Of a stretch of 64,000 nt of DNA, positions 54,776 to 64,000 are shown in pieces; position 1 is the first letter of the stretch, and every line of letters begins with the position of its first letter. Source of the stretch: Tetrastigma voinierianum (lineage: Eukaryota > Streptophyta > Magnoliopsida > Vitales > Vitaceae); assembly GCA_016808115.1 (NCBI GenBank), contig JAEQBH010004127.1, positions 62,001 through 126,000 of the forward strand, in the 5' to 3' direction. The position numbers were made by a program, and so were the translations under genes. A model generated the notes under the pieces. It made no database searches. It was not told the origin of the DNA and was given only the letters and a program-made list of their open reading frames with translations.

Positions 54776-56504
54776 TGATTCAGGTTAATGCGAGTCGAAC
54801 CGAATCAACAATATTTATATACCTTAGTTCTCACACGCCGTAGTCAAGCTACTCCGCAGTGATAGTGGTTCAGGGTCTAACACGGGATGGGTTTTATCCT
54901 AAAAATGGTCACTTGCATGAAGGTAAGGCTTATTCGACTCTTTGAATTGTGGTTTGAAAACAAGCCGAATGGTTTGGAAATCGAGAATTGTAAAATCGAA
55001 AGAAAAAAGCGAAAAGAACTCAAGATTTCAGTCACTGTCTCTGGTAAGTTAGGGCAAACAAGTGTCCTCTGTTTTATCCCCTCGCTAAGTATGACAAGCA
55101 ACCTATACCCCCTGCATAACCCTGATCTATGTTTAACTAAAGAACCTCACCCACGAAAAACACCCTATTTGAGTCAATACAGTAAGACGTAGCTTATGAC
55201 CCCTCTAGTTTAAAACCCTAACATTTAATATCATCTCGTAGGCTCGTAAAGACCATTCTGAAGAATCATACCCTAAAGTAATGGAGAGTATCAAGCCAAA
55301 TCAATAACATTAAGTGCTATTCAACCTCAATTTGAAACCCTAACATTTAAATATCATTCTGTGAGGCTCGTGAAGAGTACCATCTAAAGTGAATCACGCA
55401 TCTTCACCGAATATGTAATCGATTCAAGCATGGAGAGTATCACAACTAAATGACATTTAATGTTATTGTTTAACCATATTTTGAGAAAGATATACCATAA
55501 ATACACTACCCGTGGCTTTTAATACAAGAGGACAACATGCATATGCCCCACCACCAAGCTAGCTTCTCCCTTCCTTCAGTTAAAAGAGGTTTAGCCAAGC
55601 ATCTCTTGAGTCATTATCCTCAAGAGGGGTGTGTCATGAGCCGAAAAGGGAAAGAAAGAGGAGAGAGAAGAGAGAAAAGCAAAACCTAAAATAAAAGACT
55701 TTATTTACAAAAACTTACAAAAATATCTTCTCCCCCTTTGTTCCCCAAAATTTTTTCTCTTCCAATTACAAAACAAGAGGGGTTTATATAGGCCACCTCA
55801 ATACATGAAAATACCAAAAAACCTATCAACTTGGCTAAGTTAAAGGACAATAGAGTAATACACCAAGTTTGGAGGCGGTTTGGCATTAATTACAAAGCAT
55901 GATCGAGGTAAAGAATTTCGCTTAGGTCGAAGAATCCTCTAGGTGAAGTAAATTCAGAACAGTCTGGGAATAAACAAAGAAATTTCAAGGGTGGGCACTG
56001 CTATTAGTGAAATTTCGCTTGCCAGCTTAAATTCTTGTGAGAAGCTTAAATCAATTATTTTCGCTATGAACAAGTATAGCGAAATTTGAGTGGCTCAGCC
56101 AAATCTCCTGGCATTCGCTTAGGCTGCGGGGGAATTTTCGCTACAAGGCACCAAGTATCCTAGCGAAAATTTTCGCAACTCAGCGAAAATTCCAAATTTC
56201 TTTGTTGATCTTCAATTTTCTTCTACTGCATCCAATTTTCTTCACTTTGCCTTGCTTTTCTCATCGATTCTGTGGTCAACATGGCCGAGACTTGAATTCC
56301 AACTTCATGATTCATCCTTGTATTGAAATTAAACTCCAAAAGTGTGCAAAAGCCTACAAACAAACCAAAATAATTCTCTAAAACGCATATGCTACTAAGA
56401 AGACTTGAACACTTCAATCAAGATAATGACATGATTAGTGCGCAAAGCACTCAAAACCTATCTAATATAGGTTCAAAATTGCACTTTTTGCACCCACTGT
56501 GACA
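54776..56504 (-). repeat. 5' LTR of the nested element
   Basis: Matches 46703-48424 in order throughout but with many small insertions and deletions. In element orientation it starts near TGTCACAGTGGGTGCAAAAA at 56504. The TTTCGCT-type cluster (55910-56190) is partly eroded here. Confidence 0.85.
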
Positions 56505-57460
56505 CCTTCCTTGATTAACAACTTTTTCGCTTCTTGTCTATTGCCCATGGTATGCGCATAGTAAATTATCTATGATGTGACAAACCCCATCCTAGACCTC
56601 TCAAGAAAGAGGAAAATCTTGTGCACATAAAAAATACTACTGAGACCATACTGGTTTAAATACCGTCTTGATCAATTGATGAGAAGGTGTGTAGCCAATG
56701 CCGATCAAATTGGGGTACTCACCTTCTGTCACTCTGAAGCTTGTGGAGGGCATTTCTCCCCAAGAAAAACGGATGATAAAATTCTGCAAGCCGATTTTTA
56801 TTGGCCCACTCCTTTTAAAGATTGCTTTAACTTTTGCAAAACTTGTTCTCGGTGCTAACAACTAGGAGGGATCACAAAAAGGAACACGATGCCTCTTACC
56901 CATATTTTAATTATTGAGATTTTCGATTGCTGGGGTTTAGACTTCATGGGTCCTTTTCCCCTTGCCATGTGGGTACCTTTACATTTTATTAGCAATGGAC
57001 ATGTTTCTATGGGTGGAGGCCATTCCAACGAGAACTAACGACCACAAGGTTGTTTTCAAAATTTTGAAAGAACATATTTTTTATCGCTTTGGAATGCCTC
57101 GTGCAATCATTAGTGATGGTGGGCTCCATTTTTATAATCGACATTTTGAAAATATGTTAAAAAAGTATGGAGTCACACACAAAGTTTCCATCAGCTAGCT
57201 ACCCATGTAATCTTCAATCAGCCGTCGAACTAGCTAATAGGAGATCAAACACATTTTTGCAAAGACTCTAACCCTAATTGCAAGGATTGGTCTCTTTGAC
57301 CAATCGATGCTCTTCGGGGTCACCAAAGATCACTTTAAAACTATTCTTGGTATGTCTCTCTATAGGTTAGTTTATGACAAGGCATGTCACCTCCCAGTGG
57401 AAATGGAGCACAAAGCATATTAGGCTATTAAAGCCTGAATATGCATTAATGAATAAGGTC
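56505..57460 (+). pseudogene. Athila integrase (outer element, resumed)
   Basis: The outer element continues with LIKT..IDQLMRRCVANADQ-type text, then the zinc-binding end CKTCSRCQQLGGITKRN, the catalytic core WGLDFMGPFP, YILLAMDMFLWVEAIPTRTN, FGMPRAIISDGGLHF (second Asp) and KKYGVTHKVS, and an end block YRLVYDKACHLPVEMEHKAY typical of Athila. It is broken in several places: near 56855, 56970, 57196 and 57320. Confidence 0.9.
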
Positions 57461-58582
57461 ATTCACAATATGATCGGGCCAAAAGGAAAGGAGAAGCGAC
57501 CAAGCAAGGAGGAAATTCAGTTCCTGTATGAGGTAATGAATAGGAAGGTTATTGATTATGCTTTAGTGATATGTGTAATGAGGGATTTTTTGAGGTCCAC
57601 AAATCGGGAGAACAAAAAGTACATCCCCCTTCCCGACCTTAGTTACAAACTTGGTGGAAGCTGCTGGGATAAGGGGTCTTAGCAGAGAAAAAAGAGTTCT
57701 TCCTAAGTTGGGGCCCATCACAAGCATCACAGAAGCAAAAAGGCAAGCCGCTTCCACAAGACCTTAGTTAATACATCCTCCTACCGCTACTTCTGGGCCA
57801 TCATCATCTTTGGCTCCTGGTCCAATGAGTACATCTCCTTTAAAGAGGATGGAACGCAGAATAAAATGATGGTTTAAATGCATCCTGGGGAAGCAAAAGC
57901 AGTTGGAACATAGGCTCTCTAAGCTCGAGAGCCATACTTCACGAGGAGAGCCTATATTGTAGATGACCCCGCCCGACCGGAAAGGATTCCGACGAGCTGG
58001 ACGACTGTGTAGACGAAGATGCATTTTCCTCGGATGGAGAGGAGGTGGGAGAAGAGTAGTAGTATATTGGTTGAATTAGTGGTGTTGAAATTGCAGAGAC
58101 CTTAAATATGTCATGCCAACACCCATTTTGTTCTCAGAACCCTATTTGTGTAAATCAACTCCATGGTCATTAAGCAAGCTTAAAAGACCTTTTTGATTTT
58201 AGTTATGTAGGGTGTTCCTCGTTGAATTCTATGCATGTTAGATTGCTTGGTTGTGGTGAAATGTTTATATTTTTAATGAAGTTCATTCCAGTTTGGTGAT
58301 TTCATTGCATTCCAATTTTAGTATTTGTGATCCCTTATATGAGAATCTATGTTTTGTAAAAGTTTGTTAATTTTATCCTGCTACACTTAGGATTGGTGGT
58401 CTCATTAAAGTTCAGGGTGGTCGCATATTCTGACTGAGATTATAGTACTATGCTCATGTTTTTCCTTTAGGAATCTTACGATCTTGACTTCTCCTTAGTG
58501 CACTTTATTCACGGCCTCCTCCGTCGAGTAGGCGTTACTAGTTCGACTCTTGCTAGGGACTGGCAAGATGTAGGATGAAGTG
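57461..58582 (+). other. Athila 3' region, env-like position
   Basis: After integrase some frames are basic and charged (KGKEKRPSKEEIQFLYEV, TNRENKKYIPLPDLSYKL at 57480-57650), the location where Athila elements have an extra or envelope-like frame, but no membrane or signal segment can be assigned and stops are dense. 57700-58582 is noncoding to the right LTR. No clear polypurine tract (TAGGATGAAG, 58572-58581, is the best candidate). Confidence 0.5.
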
Positions 58583-59930
58583 TGTTGGACTACATAAAGT
58601 CGACATTTATATAAGTTTTTAAGCCCCTCAGCTCATGTTTTGCTTTCATTTTGTGTAGAATATGTGCTTTTGACCTTTTCTACTGTTTTTATGCGGGTGC
58701 AGGTTGTTCGACGTTCCGTACACATTTTTCGAAGCGGTTTGGTTTCCAGAGGACAACTGCAGATCATCGTCATCGATTCTAGGTGCTATCGGGAGGCCCC
58801 AGGCAGTTATGAAGTGAAGTGGGCGGTGTGGAGACATTGGTACGGTGCAAATTGGAAGAATCTAGAAACTTCCTATCTTGATTAAAGATCGGTGGAGTCT
58901 TAGTAGGTACGAGTGGGTAGATACAATTTTGAGTGCGGAGTTTGAACCGATTGAGATTTTGGTGCCGTGCCACACTAGCTGATGGAATGCCGAAATCACG
59001 ATCTTTGCAATTTAAAAGGAATTTCGATCTTGGTGCGAGGGCACGCTTGTCTTTTGGTTCCCACTCCGAGATCACTAATGTGAAGTGTATTTAAGCCCAC
59101 TTTAGGGAAAAATTAAAGGGGGGTTGGTGTTCTAGGGTTTAGGCTCTCACTTTTGGACTTTTTCTCATATTTCCTAGGATTTTCTAAAGTATTGTAGCTA
59201 GTTTCTTTCTGGATTCACGGTTTTGAACATTTGTAATCTTTTCGGTCGGTTTATAACTTGAGTACTCGTTGAGGAACTTTGCGTTTTTATATTTTGACTT
59301 TGCAGTTGAAGTGATATTTCTCAAGTCACAGTGTATCATTGTTCGGCATTTATGAATAAATTCGGTTGCAGTGGTTCTGACTGTGGATTGTGGTGAGAAA
59401 CTCTGTCCCGCCAGTAGCAGCACTCAATGGGATTTGTATGATATTAAACACTTGCTAAAATTCTTATAAAACCTTAGATTGGCATCTTCTTGACAACGTG
59501 TGAACGAGAGATTCTTGGTACACGTTGTGCTTGATCTCAAATGCAATCTAAGAGTCTAATCAAATCATCTGAGCAAGTGTTTGATATCTTTCATACATTA
59601 TTTGTCTTCATGGCTTTTAAAGTTATATCTATCAAGACCATTCATCCAATGGATCTAGATGAGAATGTAAGTGAGAGGTGAGTGTTACCTAGTTGGAGAG
59701 GGTGGAAACTTTAGGATCCTATCACTCGCCTTCTAGTTTTAAAATGGTTCGTCGATCGTTTAACCATCGATCAACCAAAACCCGAGTTTTACTTCTTTGC
59801 GTTCGAATTGGATAGCAGTCACGAGGATCATCGAAACCACTCACGTGAAATGACACATGAACCACGGTATTATAATGCTTGATGACATCGGTCAGCAGGA
59901 ATAATTTGACACCACGAAAAATGAAATGAG
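58583..59930 (+). repeat. 3' LTR of the Athila element
   Basis: Starts TGTTGGACTACATAAAGTCG and follows the 5' LTR through CTCAGCTCATGTTTTGC, the TCTAGGGTTTAGGCTCTCAC block and GGTATTATAATGCTTGATGA. Copia gag resumes right after. The end near 59930 is placed by that resumption. Confidence 0.85.
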
Positions 59931-60420
59931 CGTCTTTAGAAAGAAACATTCATTGCGGCTGATGCCTCAGTGTGCTCTTGTAACCTTGATATCGAGCGTA
60001 GGTTGAGGATTACGAACTAAATTTCATGTCTCCTTGTGTGCGGCGAGGAGATAATGAGCTTTTAATGAAAAATCCACGAGTTAAAGCCAATGGGGCCCGA
60101 ACCATTCACTGAAGTGAATGCGATATCATCTCAGCCAATAGATGAGACGTGAGTCATTGGTCGGTAATTAGGTGGTCGTGGAAGGAATTCACCGATACCG
60201 TGGAACTTCGTAAAGTAATAATCTACCCGTAAAGGAAAAACGATGCACCACTTGAAGTGGAATATCTTAGAGCAAAACAAGATGAGAAGCATCGTAGAAT
60301 AAAAACGCTAAGAGCCGTGAGAATACATCCGTAGATGTTGTATGAAAGGACATTGGTCGCGTCTTGTCGTGCGATACAGCATTTGGTGGGCGCTTTCTGC
60401 CGGCGTGTTGAAAAGATAGA
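59931..60420 (+). pseudogene. Copia gag, C-terminal part with zinc knuckle
   Basis: Resumes from 40809 with TFIAADAS and ELLMKNPRVKANGART and reaches the CCHC region (KGHWSR then CRAIQHLVG, about 60340-60400), where the first two cysteines are not in the same frame. The knuckle binds genomic RNA in intact elements. Strong frame damage. Confidence 0.7.
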
Positions 60421-61130
60421 GAAAAATATAGAAATGACTTTCTTGATCTTAAGATTTAGTACTATCTTATTAACTGATGTGGATTTAACGAAGCGCGCGA
60501 GAAAATGGTATTTGATGGATGATGAAAATATTCTTATTGAATTGCCATGTATATGTTATAAATAAATAAATAAATAAATAAATTATCATTTTGTTATTAT
60601 ATTTTATATTTATTATCTTACATGTCATTCTTTGGAGACAAATAGAGATGGATGATGGTGATGTATGTCTGTGACTATCTTTGACCCAGCATACTATTCT
60701 TAGGGATAAAGATGCTTTTAAGTTTAAACTTTGACAGTGGCAATGTAATTACCATATATAATTACTAGCAACTTAATTGAAGGCTTCAAAAGAGACAATA
60801 TAATGCGCGCTACCAAAAAGGACTAGGTTCCACATCAATGATGCATTATATTCTAGCAAATCCACAAGAAATTTGCTTATTTTTAAAGATATTCGTAGAA
60901 ATGGTTATCATATTAAAACCATGAATGATGATAATAAAGACTGTCTTTATATTACCTCTATTGTTTCTTGAAAGAAACTTGTTGTTGAGACACTCTTAGC
61001 TTTCTCCAGCAGGTTGTATCATATGGCTTATAAAGCTGTGAGTCATACGTTGTAGTGAACGAGTTGATGACCCCGAAGACTTTTGTCCTTTGGCGTGTGT
61101 TGATCACCTGGATCTTGATGATGAGAAGGA
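60421..61130 (+). pseudogene. Copia protease and pre-integrase region, decayed
   Basis: HTILRDKDAF (after what should be the D-S/T-G site, about 60690), KRTRFHINDALYSSKSTRNL, LIFKDIRRNGYHIKTMNDD and LAFSSRLYHMA match the stretch between copia protease and integrase. The catalytic triad itself is not readable (DVCL...LTQH). It contains an AAAT microsatellite at about 60561-60582. Confidence 0.7.
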
Positions 61131-62300
61131 TCATAGAAAACTCACAGGGCATGAATTAAAAAACTAAAATATCCTCTTGTCCCATGAATACATGTGTTGT
61201 GCTCCCATGAGAATGAGTGATGGTCGGGCCATCTCATACCAAAGTCAGAGTTTGAGTCCCAGATATTTTTTAGAAAGTGCGTGGGGACATTTGTGGACCA
61301 TTTATCACCATGTGGACCTTTTCGGTACTTCATGGTCTTAATAGATGCTTATGAGATGGTCTCATGTTTGTCTCACTTGCAACCGTAATGTGCCTTCTCA
61401 CAGACTCCTTGCACAAATAATAAAATTACAGGCACAATTTCTTGATTATCCAATCAAAAGTATCAAACTTGATAATGATGGTGAGTTTACCTCCCAAACT
61501 TTCACTGATTATTGCCGTAATCGGTCGGGATGAACATGAGCATCCTATGCTTTGCTCACACTCGCCACGAAATGGACAAGCGAGGAGTCCTTTATCAAGC
61601 GTCAACTTTAGTTAATAGCCAAAAACCATGTGTAGAAAACTATATTACTTGACATGGGGACATGCTATTATGCATGTGCAAACTTAGTTATATTCGACCT
61701 CACGCCTACCATGAATACTCCATTTCCGACTTGTACTCGTGAGCCACCAAATATATATCTCATATAAAATATTTGATTGTTATGTACCCAATTGCACCAA
61801 CACATATAAAATGGGTCCTTGAGAAGACTTGGGATTTATGTGGGATATGATTCCCATAAATTATAAGATACCTTAAGCTCAGCCCGGGAGATGTTTCTGA
61901 CACATTTTCTTGTTGTCATTTTAATGAAAATTTATTCCCTTATTAGGGAGAAAGTCGATTCTAAACGACGAATCACTTGGAATGCATCAAGTAATGTCTC
62001 ATTTTGATCCGCGCCTGAATCAAAGTGATTAGGTTTAAAGGATCATTCATTTCAAATCTTACAAATCAATTGCACGATGCATTGATGCAAGAAAGTGATC
62101 ACGTGTTTTATTTGCAAATACTCGGCCGCAGATTGATGTCCACTGAAGGACAAGCCGACAAATGAATCTGCTTTAAGCGTGGGAGACCTTTTGGCTCAAA
62201 AAGATCTGACTCTACTAAGGAGAACACAAAGAAAACAATGCTAATATAGAGCATAATAGCATGCTATGGGACCCAGAGGTCCTGACGAAAGAAGTAGCCC
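61131..62300 (+). pseudogene. Copia integrase
   Basis: GPFRYFMVLIDA and RWSHVCLTCNRNV around the first catalytic Asp, then LLAQIIKLQAQFLDYPIKSI and KLDNDGEFTSQTFTDYC with the second Asp, as in copia integrase. Beyond 61560 only traces such as HISYPTAY-like text remain to 62300. Confidence 0.82.
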
Positions 62301-63367
62301 CGAAGAGGCAATTTACCTAAAATTGTGAAATTTCAATAAGTTATGTGCACAAAGGAGATAAATGGGATCGAAACAATATTGTGATTAACGATAAATGTGG
62401 AAGAATGTCGAAATATAAATGATTTTCCAATATGGAAAGAAGCTATGCAGGCAGAATTAAACTCGTTAATGAAATGAGAAGTTTTTGGACCTGTAATCCA
62501 AAAACCTAAAGGTATAAAGCATGTTGGAATTTTTAAATGGGTATTTAATACGAGCGAAATGAATAATAGGATCATGAGATATAAAAGCGCGATTAGTAGC
62601 ACAGGGTTCTCGCGAGCTTTGGTATTGACTACGAGGAAACATATTCGCCTGTGATGGACGCAATCACTTTCCTTTTTTTTAATAAGCTTGGCAATCTCTA
62701 AAGGACTGGATATGCGTCTCATGGATGTCATCACAAATCTATATGGATCCATCGATAATGACATATATATAAAAATCCCTGAAGGATTCACATTACCTGA
62801 AGTGGTAAATCTGAAAACCTCGTAGTATGTACTCGATCAAATTACAAATATCTACATATGGATTAAATCGTCGGACCATGTGATGTCATATGCATGAGTG
62901 TTTATTAAGAAGGGTATGCTAACAACCCTATATGCCCATGCATTTTTATTAAGAAATCAAAAACTGGATTTGCAATTATTGTCGTATATGTTGATGATCT
63001 AAACCTTATTGGGACTTCTGAAGAGCTCACAAGAATGGAAAATTACTTAAAAAGGGAATTTGAGATAAAGCACTTCCCCACTGGCTTACAGATAAAGCAC
63101 TTCCCTACTGGCATTTTGGTTCACCATTCAGCCTATATTAAGAAAATTTTAAAAAGCTTTTATATGAATGAAGCTCACCCTTTGACTTCTCTAATGGTTG
63201 TTCGTTCACTTGATGTGAAAAAGGACCCATTTCGTCCTTGTGAAAAGGGTGAAGAACTACTTGGTCCTAAAGTACCATATCTTAGTGCTATTGGTGCCCT
63301 TATGTATCTTGCTACTTGTACGCTAGATATTGCTCTGATGTCTGATAGCGAATATAGTTCTGCTTGA
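62301..63367 (+). pseudogene. Copia reverse transcriptase
   Basis: RT blocks: KEAMQAELNSL, VFGPVIQKPKGIKHV, DYEETYSPVMDAITF, then the catalytic YVDD in VVYVDDLNLIGTSEELTRME (about 62985) and MENYLKREFEIKHFPTG. PYLSAIGALMYLATCTLDIA ends the domain. A 22-bp stretch (about 63064-63085) is a near copy of the one at 63091-63112 and replaces the usual LGKTKFCLGLQ-like text. Stops are frequent before 62930. Confidence 0.88.
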
Positions 63368-63990
63368 CTGAGGCATTGGAATGGTATCGAGCACATATTC
63401 ACGATATCTTAAAGGAACTTATCGATATGGGGCTCTTCTATTCAAAGAATGAAAGCGACAAGCACTTAGATATGTAGATGCATGGTATCTTTGGACTAAC
63501 ATGGCTTCGATCAAGCCCAGTGCATTATTTAGCTATAATGGTGCTGTATCTCATGATACCTTCAACGAAACAATGATAGCCACATCATCAAATCATTCGA
63601 GAGATCTTGGCCTTGCATGAAATAAGCGAAGTGAATGTATATGATTAAGATGGAGTGATCCAACATATTCGGGAATCCATGTGGCCTCCCTTTTCCAAAG
63701 ACAATCCTATGACATTATTTGAAGACAACGCTACATGCATTGCCGCGAATAAGGCGGATACATGAAAGGCGGCCAAGCATATCTCTCCAAAAGTTCTTGC
63801 ACACTCATGAGCTCCCGAAGAATGGTGGGGTGACGTTCATAATCGCCTTCAGTGATAATCTAAGCGAACGCTATTCACGGTATTACCATCTTTAACGTTA
63901 AAAAAACTTCGGATATAAAATTGGAATGCGCTAACGAGGATGTTGACATGAGGGAAGTCAGCTATGACACAATGTTAGTCGCGATGTACT
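63368..63990 (+). pseudogene. Copia RNase H and pol C-terminus
   Basis: RNase H traces: SYNGAVSHDTF, TMIATSSNHS, LALHEISE and FEDNATCIAANKADT, the D/E-rich copia RNase H, followed by KHISPKVLAHS and FKKLRI-like end text near 63900. It breaks DNA-RNA hybrids in intact elements. The 3' LTR would follow just beyond the window. Confidence 0.72.
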
Positions 63991-64000
63991 CTTTTTCCGC

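Larger units (their letters stand above)
46703..56504 (-). mobile_element. Athila-like non-autonomous retroelement on the minus strand
   Basis: Two direct repeats, 46703-48424 and 54776-56504, are its LTRs. A primer site (complement TGGCGTCGTTCTTGGGG, 54756-54773) and a polypurine tract (complement GGTTGGGGGG, 48425-48434) show it runs right to left. On the minus strand it has gag (54300-53440) and protease (52700-52200) of Athila type, but no RT, RNase H or integrase can be found. A GC-rich frame (51169-49621) lies where pol would end. It inserted between RNase H and integrase of the outer Athila. The target duplication is not clear. Confidence 0.85.
40810..59930 (+). mobile_element. Athila-type Ty3/gypsy retrotransposon, plus strand, with a nested insertion
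   Basis: Left LTR 40810-42232 and right LTR 58583 to about 59930 share blocks such as TTTTTAAGCCCCTCAGCTCATG at the start and GGTATTATAATGCTTGA near the end. Internally gag, protease, RT-RNase H and integrase lie on the plus strand, with Athila-style gag and integrase wording and a tRNA-Asp-type primer site. It inserted in the copia gag (IEED... to left, ...TFIAADAS to right). A 5-bp duplication is expected; AAGAC precedes the left LTR but the right copy is not clear. It was then split at about 46700 by a minus-strand element. Confidence 0.9.
39700..64000 (+). mobile_element. Ty1/copia retrotransposon, split by an Athila element and running off the window
   Basis: The gag start at 40254-40809 and gag end, protease, integrase, RT and RNase H at 59931 to about 63960 are on the same strand and in copia order (integrase before RT). 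They are separated by an Athila element at 40810-59930 that cuts the gag. The 5' LTR lies before 40254, with a TATA box at 39975; the 3' LTR would be beyond 64000. Frame damage is heavy, especially after 60 kb. Confidence 0.88.

Noticed and set aside
1..64000. tRNA or rRNA genes
   Set aside because: No cloverleaf-like or rRNA-like sequence was seen; the tRNA-like words at 42233, 54756 and 28443 are primer-binding sites of retroelements.

Overview
This is a stretch of eudicot plant nuclear DNA. It is AT-rich, almost every coding trace is broken, and there are no rRNA, tRNA or prokaryotic signals. The only host gene that can be read is a TIR-NB-LRR (TNL) resistance gene, a class essentially absent from grasses, so the source is a eudicot. 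The TNL wording looks like that of woody eudicots such as grape, but that species hint is a weak inference.

Layout. 1-4.3 kb is mostly intergenic: a Mutator-type MITE with 9-bp target duplications (590-1286), an LTR-like scrap with a palindrome pair, and two candidate exons. 4.3-13.2 kb is a minus-strand TNL pseudogene with TIR, NB-ARC, LRR and C-terminal post-LRR exons. It carries several frameshifts and a probable lost splice acceptor, and a 4.3-kb CACTA transposon (6894-11168, 3-bp duplication ATA) sits inside its NB-ARC exon.

About 14.1-38.7 kb is one large plus-strand Mutator-like element carrying a MuDR-type transposase gene followed by a plant-mobile-domain (PMD) gene. It has been split by later insertions: an LTR fragment (16.36-17.83 kb), a complete minus-strand Ty3/gypsy chromovirus-like element (18804-30587, duplication TGGAA, inserted in the SWIM zinc finger), and a 4.3-kb solo LTR (31691-36016) in the PMD gene. 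The Ty3 element is itself interrupted by a 3.04-kb solo LTR (21199-24238, duplication CCTTG).

About 39.7-64 kb is a plus-strand Ty1/copia element. Its gag is split by an Athila-type Ty3/gypsy element (40810 to about 59930), which is in turn split between RNase H and integrase by a minus-strand Athila-like element (46703-56504). That innermost element keeps gag, protease, PBS and PPT but shows no RT or integrase. In their place is a GC-rich reading frame with its own TATA-like box.

None of the genes appears functional as read. The order of insertion can be reconstructed from the nesting. The most unusual recurring pattern is that several unrelated LTRs here each carry a cluster of their own short self-complementary motif (TACGCCATGGCGTA, TGTACCGGTACA, GGTACC, TTTCGCT/AGCGAAA). 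One solo LTR carries eight regularly spaced TGACTCA palindromes in a roughly 101-bp tandem array. Indel density is high from about 46 kb onward, so assembly quality in that part should be considered.
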